The notes under the pieces: model-generated
The model's input: only the letters and a program-made list of their open reading frames with translations
What the model was told of the DNA's origin: nothing
The model's database searches: none
DNA from: Streptomyces sp. NRRL F-5630
GTDB lineage: Bacteria > Actinomycetota > Actinomycetes > Streptomycetales > Streptomycetaceae
Direction: 5' to 3'
Assembly: GCF_000719475.1 (NCBI RefSeq)
Contig: NZ_JOGO01000104.1
Span: forward strand, 1 to 15,007
DNA length: 15,007 nucleotides
Position numbers and translations under genes: made by a program
In this document: positions 5,686 through 11,345 of the stretch, piece by piece
How the letters are laid out: each line of letters opens with the position of its first letter
How positions within the stretch are numbered: the first letter of the stretch is position 1

Positions 5686-6053
5686 GCGGCGTCCCTACGG
5701 TGACCCACGACGGGAACGGGTTCCTCACTGTGCGCCAGGGGTTCCCACGTCTGTGGATCCGGCGCGGGCTGGCTTTCCGTACGCGCTCCGAACCAGATCC
5801 TCAGGCCCACGGCGCGGGCGTAGCGCATCACCGTCGACAACCGGGGGTCCCCGCCGAGCCGCTCGAAGTCGGAGACGGCCGACTGCGTCGTCTCCATGTG
5901 CTCGGCGACCTGTTTCTGGGTGAGTCCGCACTTCTTGCGGTGTTTGACCAGGGTCTCCACGAGCGTCATGAGGGCTTCGGCGTCGGCGGCGGCGGCACGG
6001 GTGTGCGCGTCGCCAGGGTCAAGGCCGAGCAGTCCGGCCAGGTGTTCATCCAT
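5682..6053 (-). CDS. HigA-type Xre antitoxin with chaperone-addiction-like tail
   Basis: This encodes 123 residues. An Xre helix-turn-helix occupies about 31-85 (VKHRKKCGLTQKQVAEHMETTQSAVSDFERLGGDPRLSTVMRYARAVGLRIWF); it binds DNA to repress the operon and presumably the toxin to neutralise it. After the domain is a polar tail, 90-123, longer than in many stand-alone HigA proteins, with DPQTWEPL at 99-106. I recall the M. tuberculosis HigA1 chaperone-addiction segment as EVPTWHRLSSYRG, which shares the T-W-x-x-L core. The ATG at 6053 is chosen for its site AAGGGAAGG; a GTG at 6128 would add 25 Arg-rich residues. The start lies 76 bases after the toxin stop, and the end overlaps the chaperone gene by four bases. 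Confidence 0.88.
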   Translation of the reverse strand: MDEHLAGLLGLDPGDAHTRAAAADAEALMTLVETLVKHRKKCGLTQKQVAEHMETTQSAVSDFERLGGDPRLSTVMRYARAVGLRIWFGARTESQPAPDPQTWEPLAHSEEPVPVVGHRRDAA

Positions 6054-6068
6054 GGTCGCACCTTCCCT

Positions 6069-6080
6069 TACTCCCGAGTA
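6069..6080. promoter_or_regulatory. Inverted repeat between toxin and antitoxin genes
   Basis: TACTC-CC-GAGTA is a perfect 5-base inverted repeat with a 2-base centre, 15 bases upstream of the antitoxin start and overlapping the edge of its ribosome site. In the 76-base gap it could be an antitoxin operator for an internal promoter, or a small RNA hairpin affecting antitoxin translation. No second copy was found upstream of the toxin gene, which weakens the operator reading. Confidence 0.35.
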
Positions 6081-6129
6081 TCGCCCAAGACCGATATCAC
6101 TACAACGTCTGCGACGCGGCGCCGTCACC

Positions 6130-6489
6130 TCATGACCTGGATTGCCAGTCGGCGAGCCGTTTACGCGCGATCTCGATATCGGCTGGATCGGTTTTGATGC
6201 CCTGCGTGGACTTCTTGTTCACGAACCTGAGCCCGAGAAGCACCGGACCGGCGCCCTTCACCTCGCTGTAGAAGAGGCGGAAGATCCGCTCTCCGCAACT
6301 GAGCCTCAGCTCCCAGAGGCCGTCACCCAGCGGCTTGCGGTCCTTCGGAAGGAGACCCCCCTCCGCCGCGCGCTTCATGATCGCTGCCAGACGGACCTTT
6401 TCATCCCGCTTCAGGCGGCACTTGTCGATCTCCTTGCGGACGACCTCCGCGCCCACCGATGACCGGTAGAGGACCCACCTGTTGGCCAT
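6130..6489 (-). CDS. RelE/HigB-type toxin (phage Gp49-like family)
   Basis: This encodes 119 residues of the HigB/Gp49-like branch of the RelE superfamily, whose members cut mRNA on the ribosome and stop growth. Typical features are KPLGDGLWELRL (52-63), then a strand pair with ERIFRLFYSEV (67-77), VLLGLRFVNKKSTQGIKTDPADIEIARKRLADW (83-115), in which the KK..Q..K motif and the closing helix are family hallmarks. The basic residues Arg57-Arg69 region and Lys92/Lys93 could contact RNA. The start ATG is preceded by GAGGAGG. It is the first gene of the operon, before the antitoxin, the order known for HigBA and TAC systems but opposite to most RelBE pairs. Confidence 0.88.
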   Translation of the reverse strand: MANRWVLYRSSVGAEVVRKEIDKCRLKRDEKVRLAAIMKRAAEGGLLPKDRKPLGDGLWELRLSCGERIFRLFYSEVKGAGPVLLGLRFVNKKSTQGIKTDPADIEIARKRLADWQSRS

Positions 6490-6512
6490 CGGCCTCGCCT
6501 CCTCGCGTCGGG

Positions 6513-6564
6513 AGAGCAGACCTTACCGGTCGCATCGGCGTGGTAACAGCCGGTGAGTCACCGG
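6513..6564 (-). promoter_or_regulatory. Candidate promoter and operator of the toxin-antitoxin-chaperone operon
   Basis: On the minus strand, TGTTAC (6543-6548) and TAAGGT (6520-6525) are separated by 17 bases, a plausible though weak -35/-10 pair 31 bases before the toxin start. TTACC (6523-6527) and GGTAA (6542-6546) form an inverted repeat across the same two elements. Just upstream is the perfect palindrome CCGGTGA-G-TCACCGG (6550-6564). Either repeat could be the antitoxin's operator; the palindrome could also be the terminator of the NmrA-family gene that ends at 6611. Confidence 0.35.
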
Positions 6565-6610
6565 GGGTTGAGGCACGGAGGAGGCGGGGACGGCTGGACG
6601 GGATGGGGGA

Positions 6611-7537
6611 TCAGAGGGCCATGTGGGTGCGGGCCCAGGTAGGGAAGGGGGTGGTGGGGATGCCGAGGGCGTGGAGGGCTTCGGGGTGGGCGGGCGGGGT
6701 CACGGCGTTGCACGAGACGTGGCCCGCGCCCCAGGCCGGCATACCGGCGGCGAGGGCTTCCTCGACGGTCATCACGGGGGCCGTGACGGGGATGCCCCAC
6801 TGGTCCGAGAGGATCTCGGCGATCTGGCGCATGGTGAGGCGGTCGCCCGCGAGGTCGAGTGCGCGGGCGTGGAAGTGGTCGGGGTCCCGTACGGCGAGAG
6901 CGGCGGTGGCGCCGATGTCGTCGGGGTCGACGAGGGCGAGGAGGGTGTCCGGCCGGATGACGGTGGCGAAGCCCCCCTCGCGGCCCTTGGGCACGAGCGC
7001 GAGCAGGTTGTCCATGAAGAAGGCGGGCTTGAGGAGCGTCCAGCGGGGGAAGTCCGCGGCGCGCATCCGGGCGATGATCGCCGACTTCGTCGCGTAGTAC
7101 TCCGCCGAGGAGGCCAGCGCGCCTTCGCCCCAGCCGGGCATCTCGGTGTGCGCGCCGACGCCGCTGGTCGAGGACTGGACGAACTGCGGTACGCGCGCGT
7201 CGCGGGCGGCCTCGATCAGGTGTGTCGCCTGGGCCAGTTCACCGGCGAAGTCGACGCCCGCCTCGCTCATCGGCGGCATCTGCACGGAGAAGACGGCCCG
7301 GACCCCGGCCACCGCCGGGTCGAGCGAGGCGCGGTCGGCGAGGTCGCCCGTGACGAGTTCCGCGCCGAGCGCGGCGATGTCCCGCGCGCGGTCGGCGTGG
7401 AGGTCGCGCACGAGGGCCCGGACGGGAATCCCGGCGGCGAGCAGGGCCCGGGCGGCGCCCCCGCCCTGACGGCCGGTCGCGCCGGTGACGAGGACGGGGG
7501 CGGAGGGAGAAGCGGAGGCGGCGGGCTGGGCGGGCAT
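6611..7537 (-). CDS. NmrA-family NAD(P)-binding protein
   Basis: This encodes 308 residues of the atypical short-chain dehydrogenase group that includes NmrA and quinone/NADPH-sensing oxidoreductases. The N terminus is a Rossmann fold with VLVTGATGRQGG (GATGRQG at 19-25). GDLADRASL (64-72) follows the second strand; FVQSSTSGVGAHTEMPGW (119-136) and YYATKSAII (147-155, a YxxxK-like pair Tyr147/Lys151) complete the core. DPDDIGATAALAVRDP (204-219) and the C-terminal substrate domain follow. The start at 7537 is set by GAAGGAG just upstream; an open frame extends to 7714 but runs through the regulatory region. It is divergent from a TetR gene whose product probably controls it. The substrate is not evident; a redox-sensing or quinone-reducing role is inference. 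Confidence 0.88.
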   Translation of the reverse strand: MPAQPAASASPSAPVLVTGATGRQGGGAARALLAAGIPVRALVRDLHADRARDIAALGAELVTGDLADRASLDPAVAGVRAVFSVQMPPMSEAGVDFAGELAQATHLIEAARDARVPQFVQSSTSGVGAHTEMPGWGEGALASSAEYYATKSAIIARMRAADFPRWTLLKPAFFMDNLLALVPKGREGGFATVIRPDTLLALVDPDDIGATAALAVRDPDHFHARALDLAGDRLTMRQIAEILSDQWGIPVTAPVMTVEEALAAGMPAWGAGHVSCNAVTPPAHPEALHALGIPTTPFPTWARTHMAL

Positions 7538-7653
7538 GGAGGACTCCTTCGGGGTGGCGCGGCGGCGGGGGCGCGCGGGCGGCGACTCGCGGGGCGGCGG
7601 CCAGCGGCTCAGGACAGGCGGCGGCTCGGGACGGACGACCGCCCGGGACAGCG

Positions 7654-7674
7654 AAACGGCGGGGCCCGCCGTTT
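7654..7674. promoter_or_regulatory. Palindromic operator 1 (probable TetR site)
   Basis: AAACGGCGGG (7654-7663) and CCCGCCGTTT (7665-7674) form a perfect 10-base inverted repeat around one G. It lies between the divergent NmrA-family and TetR genes, just downstream of the -10 element proposed for the former, where a bound repressor would block initiation. Its size and symmetry fit a TetR dimer. Confidence 0.65.
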
Positions 7675-7685
7675 CTCCTTCCGGT

Positions 7686-7714
7686 ACGATACGGCGGGGC
7701 CCACCACTTAGCAA
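7686..7714 (-). promoter_or_regulatory. Promoter of the NmrA-family gene with operator 2 in its spacer
   Basis: On the minus strand, TTGCTA (7709-7714) and TATCGT (7686-7691) are separated by exactly 17 bases. The spacer contains ACGGCGGGGCCCACC (7691-7705 on the plus strand), which repeats 15 bases of operator 1 (7656-7670) with a single mismatch. The same bases give TACGAT (7685-7690) on the plus strand, a possible -10 for the TetR gene starting 35 bases later. One bound repressor could therefore control both directions. Confidence 0.55.
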
Positions 7715-7725
7715 AGCGAGACGTC

Positions 7726-8289
7726 ATGACCGGTCAGCGCGCGGACGCACGGCGCAATTACGCCCGTATCCTCGCCGTCGCCGAGGCGGAGGTCGCCAAG
7801 TGCGGCGCCGACGCCTCGCTCGAACACATCGCCCGTACGGCGGGGGTCGGTTCGGCGACCGTGCGCCGCCACTTCCCGCACCGCCGGGCGCTCCTGGAGG
7901 CGGTCTTCCGGGAGCGGATCGAGGCGCTGCGCGTACGCGCGGAGGCGCTGGCGGAGGCCGAGGACAGCCGTGCGGCGCTGCTCACCTGGCTGCACGAGCT
8001 GGTCGCGTACTCGGTGAGCGCGCGCGGGTTCGCGGACACGCTCACGTACGAGCCGCCGAGCGACACCCCGAGCGCCTGCGCCACGACGCTGGAGGACGCC
8101 GGCGCCCCGCTGCTGCGCCGCGCGCAGCGGGACGGGGCCGTCGCCGCCGGGATCACCGCGCACGATCTGCTGACGCTGGCGGTCGGGATCGCGCTGGCGA
8201 CGGAGCACCACGGGGACCCGGGGGCGCAGGCGGAACGGTTGTTCGGGGTGGTGGTGGAGGGGATCAGCCCGGGGGGCGGGTGGGCGTAG
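7726..8289 (+). CDS. TetR/AcrR-family transcriptional regulator
   Basis: This encodes 187 residues, normal for the family. The N-terminal DNA-binding domain spans about 8-60. Its helix-turn-helix is SLEHIARTAGVGSATVRRHF (31-50), followed by PHRRALLEAVFRERIEAL, the typical start of helix 4. The C-terminal ligand-binding domain is all-helical and variable, ending in HDLLTLAVGIALATEHHGDPGAQAERLFGVVVEGI. The ATG start has only a weak ribosome site (GCGAG). It is divergent from the NmrA-family gene, and two similar operator-like sites lie between them, so autoregulation and control of its neighbour are likely. The inducing ligand is unknown. Confidence 0.92.
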   Translation: MTGQRADARRNYARILAVAEAEVAKCGADASLEHIARTAGVGSATVRRHFPHRRALLEAVFRERIEALRVRAEALAEAEDSRAALLTWLHELVAYSVSARGFADTLTYEPPSDTPSACATTLEDAGAPLLRRAQRDGAVAAGITAHDLLTLAVGIALATEHHGDPGAQAERLFGVVVEGISPGGGWA

Positions 8290-8295
8290 CGGCAG

Positions 8296-8321
8296 CGTGA
8301 GCGCCTGGGCGACGCCTCACG
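8296..8321 (+). terminator. Weak hairpin after the TetR gene
   Basis: CGTGAGCG (8296-8303) pairs with CGCCTCACG (8313-8321) with one bulge, 6 bases after the TetR stop codon. Position suggests a terminator, but the stem is short and there is no U-tract. Confidence 0.35.
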
Positions 8322-8389
8322 GGCGCCGGGGCGAGCGGCGCGATGAGCGAGGCGAACCGCCGCCGCCCTCGTCGCCGAGCGGCGGCCGG

Positions 8390-8410
8390 TTCTCCACAGC
8401 CTGTGGATGA
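8390..8410. other. Inverted pair of DnaA-box-like 9-mers
   Basis: TTCTCCACA (8390-8398) on the plus strand and TCATCCACA (complement of 8402-8410) on the minus strand each resemble the Streptomyces DnaA box TTGTCCACA, with one and two differences. Their cores form the perfect inverted repeat TCCACAG-C-CTGTGGA (8393-8407). It lies in the 175-base gap between the convergent TetR and FAD-enzyme genes. It could bind DnaA away from the origin, or it may simply be a terminator stem. Confidence 0.4.
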
Positions 8411-8464
8411 CGCGGCGCCCTCGGGGACGCGTGCGCACCCGCCCCGGAGCGCCGCGTCCCCGTC

Positions 8465-9733
8465 TCAGTGGCGCTCGTACTGCGCTCGCTCACCCGCCGG
8501 GCGGGGAAGCGTGCCGGGCGGGGTGGGGACGGGCGTGGCGCGCAGGTGGGCGCGGACGCCGCGGACGAGGCGGGACGCCGTGTAGTCGGCGCCCAGGACG
8601 AAGCGCATCGAGGGCCCGTACGAGGCGGCCGTGACGAGCCCCGCCATGAAGAGGCCCGGGAGCGAGGACGCGAAGCCCGCGTCGACCTCCGGCGAGCCGT
8701 CCAGCGCCGCCGTGCGCAGCCGCCCGCGCGTCTCGGGGTCGAGGACGGTGAGCCGGGCCGCCGCCGGGGTGAAGCCCGTCGCGGCGATCACGTGGTCCGT
8801 GTGCAGGGTCTCCCCCGCCGCGCCCGAGAGCGCGAGGCGCAGGCCCGTACCCGACGGCGCCGCGTGGCGGACCTCGCGGCCGAGGAGGACCTCGACGCCG
8901 CGCGCCACGCGCTCGCGGACCCACCAGGCGCCCGCAGGGCCGAGCGCGGCGCGGGCCACGCGGGTGCGGTAGTCGGCGGGCAACTTGCGGTAGACGCCGG
9001 GGAGTTCAGCGTAGAACCAGTTCCGCCAGCCGCTGCCGAGGCCGCTGTGCGGGGCGCGCGCGGACTGCCACCAGGGGCGCTTCCACGGCGGCGGGAGGGT
9101 GTTCCAGCACAGGGCGGGGGCCCGCACCACGACCCGCGCGCGGGTGCCCTGTTCGGCGAGGAGCGCGGCCGTCTCCAGGGCCGCCTGCCCGCCGCCGACC
9201 ACCGTCACGTCGCCGCCCGCGAAGCGGCTCAGGTCGTCGTGGTCGCTGCTGTGCGAGACGAGTCCGCCCTCGCGCAGCGGGGCGAGGACCGGCGGCAGGT
9301 CGGTGAAGGGCATGACGCCCACGGCGAGCGCGACGGTACGGCTGAACAGGACCTCGCCGTCCTCCGTCGTGACGCGGAAACCGCCGCCGGACAGCGGCCG
9401 CACGCGGCTGATCAGGCGTTCGTCGACGCCGCACGGCACCGCCCGGCGCGCGAACCACAGGCCGTACGCGGCGAAGACCGGCACGGGGACGGGGGTGCCG
9501 TGCCGCGCGTCGATGCCCTCGCCCGCGCAGTACGTGTCGAGGCCGAAGCGCCCGGCGGGGTCGGAGAGGTGCGAGGCCCAGGGCTCCGACTTGAGGAACA
9601 TGCCGGGCGGCATGTGGTCGCGCCAGGAGGCCATCGGGCGGCCGAAGACGCGCAGCCGGAGTCCGGCGGCGGCGGCGTGCGCGGCGATCGACAGGCCGTA
9701 GGGACCCGCTCCCACCACTACGAGGTCGTACAT
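8465..9733 (-). CDS. FAD-dependent NAD(P)-binding oxidoreductase (monooxygenase-like)
   Basis: This encodes 422 residues with two nucleotide-binding folds, as in flavoprotein monooxygenases and lysine/ornithine N-hydroxylases. The FAD site is VVVGAGPYG (GAGPYG 8-13), and the NAD(P)H site is VTVVGGGQAALETAALL (176-192). The closing ATGF motif (VIAATGFTP, 315-323) sits before the C-terminal FAD loop (LPGLFMAGLV, 358-367). The region MFLKSEPWASHLSDPAGRFGLD (45-66) resembles the substrate side of N-hydroxylase-like enzymes. The ATG at 9733 lies 16 bases inside the preceding ATP-grasp gene, so the two are probably co-translated. The substrate is unknown; oxidation of an amino group or aromatic ring on a ligase product is inference. 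Confidence 0.87.
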   Translation of the reverse strand: MYDLVVVGAGPYGLSIAAHAAAAGLRLRVFGRPMASWRDHMPPGMFLKSEPWASHLSDPAGRFGLDTYCAGEGIDARHGTPVPVPVFAAYGLWFARRAVPCGVDERLISRVRPLSGGGFRVTTEDGEVLFSRTVALAVGVMPFTDLPPVLAPLREGGLVSHSSDHDDLSRFAGGDVTVVGGGQAALETAALLAEQGTRARVVVRAPALCWNTLPPPWKRPWWQSARAPHSGLGSGWRNWFYAELPGVYRKLPADYRTRVARAALGPAGAWWVRERVARGVEVLLGREVRHAAPSGTGLRLALSGAAGETLHTDHVIAATGFTPAAARLTVLDPETRGRLRTAALDGSPEVDAGFASSLPGLFMAGLVTAASYGPSMRFVLGADYTASRLVRGVRAHLRATPVPTPPGTLPRPAGERAQYERH

Positions 9734-11283
9734 GCGGTGCTGCTCGCTTTCTGCTGGTCGTCGTCCGCGTCCCCGACGGGCGACGGCGGTACGGGTACGG
9801 GGCGCTTCTCGGCCACGGGGCGCTTCTCTGCCGCGGGGCGCTTCTCTGCCGCGGGGCGCTTCTCGGGTACGGCACCCTCCCCGGCCGCGGGGCGCTCCCC
9901 CGGCACGGGGCGCTCCCCGGGCGCACGGGGCGGGCGGGTCGTGAGGCGGCGGGCCGCGCGGGCGAGGAGGTGCGCGCTCCACGCGGCGGTCATCGCGGCG
10001 GCGGGCAGGGGGTCGTCGGCGGCCCACCAGGCGCCCTCGCGACCGGCCCGGCCCGCCCCCGTACCGCCGGCCGGGCCGACGCGCTCCCCCCGCACCGCCG
10101 AGAGCAGCGCGTACGTGCCGACCGTGAAGCGGCGGCCGGGAGCGGGGGCGCGGGCGGGGAGGGGACGGCCCGTCAGGTCGAGGTGGAGGGCGCGGACGAC
10201 GTCGAGGCCGCCGTGGTCGGTGAAGAGGCGGAACTGAGCGCCGGGGCGGGGGTTGAAGTCGAGGAGGTAGGGGGTCGTGCCGGTGGCGTCGTAGCGGAAG
10301 TCGAGGTCGAGCACACCGCGGTAGCCGAGCATCGCGACGAGGCGGCGGGCGCAGTCGTCGATGCGCGCGTCGTGTTCCCAGCGCCCGGCGGCGGTGAGTC
10401 CGGCGCCGGGCGGCCAGGCGCGGACTTTGCGGCCCGTGCCGCCGGCGGCGAGGTGCCCGCCGCGGTCGGCGTAGGCGTGGCAGAACCAGTCGCGGCCCGG
10501 TGCGTACGGGAGGAGGTGCTGGATGAGGAGGGGGCTGCCGGCCTCGGCGGTACGGGCGTGGAGCGCCGCGGCCTCGGCGGGGGTGCGGACGAGGGTCGTG
10601 GAGCGCAGGCCGCTCCCCGGGGGCAGCAGCCAGGGGCGGCTCCACTTGGCGATGGCGGGGGCACCGAGCGCGCGGACCGCTTCGGCGGCCTCGGCCGGGC
10701 TCGTGGGGTGCGCCGTCTCGGGGTGGGCGATCCCGGCGGCGGCGCAGACCTCGGCGAGCCGGGCCTTGTCGGCGACGCGCGCGGCGAGCCCGCGGGGCTG
10801 GGCGGGGAGGAGGAAGCGGTCCGCGAGCGCGGGCGGCAGGTGGTCGACGGCGACGGCACTGTGGTCGTCGAGCGGGACGAGCACCGCACGCCCCGTCAGA
10901 TCCTCGGCGACGTCGGCGAGTACGGCCGCGATGCCGTCCGGACCGGTCTCCTGCGGCGGCTGGCGCCAGGTCCGTACGACGTACCGGGAGCGGGCGAGCG
11001 GGCCGCGCGGGCCCTCGCTGACGGCGTGCACGGGGACACCGGCGCGGCCCAGGGAGCGGGCGGCGCCGAGGGTGCCGTGGTGGAAGGGGTTGCGGTCGAC
11101 GCGGACGAGGACGGCGGGGACGGTCGCGTCGAGGGGGCAGCCCCCGTCGCTCGCGCGGCGGGGCGTGCCGGTGGTCCGGCGGCTCGGCTTTCCGGGTGGG
11201 GATGCCCCCGGCGGGGATGCGTCCGGTCGGGGGATGGATTTCGCGAACGGGTTACGCACCCGGTCGGCGTAAGAGAAATACAT
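9718..11283 (-). CDS. ATP-grasp ligase (carboxylate-amine ligase-like)
   Basis: This encodes 521 residues. After a low-complexity N terminus, the conserved start LDATVPAVLVRVDRNPFHHGTLGAARSLGR (51-80) introduces the PreATP-grasp domain. ADKARLAEVCAAAGI (171-185) begins the ATP-grasp fold, IAKW (211-214) holds the nucleotide-binding Lys213, and VLDLDFRYD with LLDFNPRPG (324-348) carries the metal-binding Asp328, Asp342 and Asn344. Such enzymes join a carboxylate to an amine through an acyl phosphate. The ATG at 11283 is preferred over a GTG at 11325, but neither has a strong ribosome site, and the first 50 residues may be untranslated if an unusual start is used. The C terminus has seven hexapeptide repeats (about 454-496), unusual for the family. 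It is the first gene of a pair with the FAD enzyme and divergent from the hydrolase. Confidence 0.82.
   Translation of the reverse strand: MYFSYADRVRNPFAKSIPRPDASPPGASPPGKPSRRTTGTPRRASDGGCPLDATVPAVLVRVDRNPFHHGTLGAARSLGRAGVPVHAVSEGPRGPLARSRYVVRTWRQPPQETGPDGIAAVLADVAEDLTGRAVLVPLDDHSAVAVDHLPPALADRFLLPAQPRGLAARVADKARLAEVCAAAGIAHPETAHPTSPAEAAEAVRALGAPAIAKWSRPWLLPPGSGLRSTTLVRTPAEAAALHARTAEAGSPLLIQHLLPYAPGRDWFCHAYADRGGHLAAGGTGRKVRAWPPGAGLTAAGRWEHDARIDDCARRLVAMLGYRGVLDLDFRYDATGTTPYLLDFNPRPGAQFRLFTDHGGLDVVRALHLDLTGRPLPARAPAPGRRFTVGTYALLSAVRGERVGPAGGTGAGRAGREGAWWAADDPLPAAAMTAAWSAHLLARAARRLTTRPPRAPGERPVPGERPAAGEGAVPEKRPAAEKRPAAEKRPVAEKRPVPVPPSPVGDADDDQQKASSTACTTS
9797..9922 (-). repeat. Seven tandem 18-base repeats at the end of the ATP-grasp gene
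   Basis: Seven contiguous 18-base units, e.g. ACGGGGCGCTTCTCGGCC on the plus strand, run without spacers at 9797-9814, 9815-9832, 9833-9850, 9851-9868, 9869-9886, 9887-9904 and 9905-9922. Read on the minus strand they encode EKRPAA-type hexapeptides (GERPVP, GERPAA, GEGAVP, then four EKRP-x-x). The first three protein units differ most; the last four are nearly identical, which suggests recent slippage growth at that end. Confidence 0.85.
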
Positions 11284-11345
11284 ACGAGTGACATCCCACC
11301 ACTTCCGTGCCGGCACGAGCGGCACCAGAATTCCAGGAGACGGTT
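11284..11345. promoter_or_regulatory. Short divergent regulatory gap with a perfect palindrome
   Basis: These 62 bases separate the divergent ATP-grasp and hydrolase genes, so promoters for both must overlap it or extend into the coding ends. CGTGCCGGCACG (11306-11317) is a perfect 12-base palindrome and a possible operator. AGGAGACGG just before 11346 is the hydrolase ribosome site. Confidence 0.4.

Noticed and set aside
7538..7714. A 59-residue N-terminal extension of the NmrA-family protein
   Set aside because: The stretch is Pro/Arg-rich, precedes a good ribosome site at the internal ATG and overlaps the promoter and operators.
9797..9922. CRISPR-like array
   Set aside because: The 18-base units are contiguous, have no spacers and are in frame within a coding region.
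8465..10645. A single 726-codon fusion of an upstream Arg/Pro-rich segment and the FAD enzyme
   Set aside because: The N-terminal third is the wrong frame of the ATP-grasp gene. The flavoprotein signature begins cleanly at the ATG at 9733.
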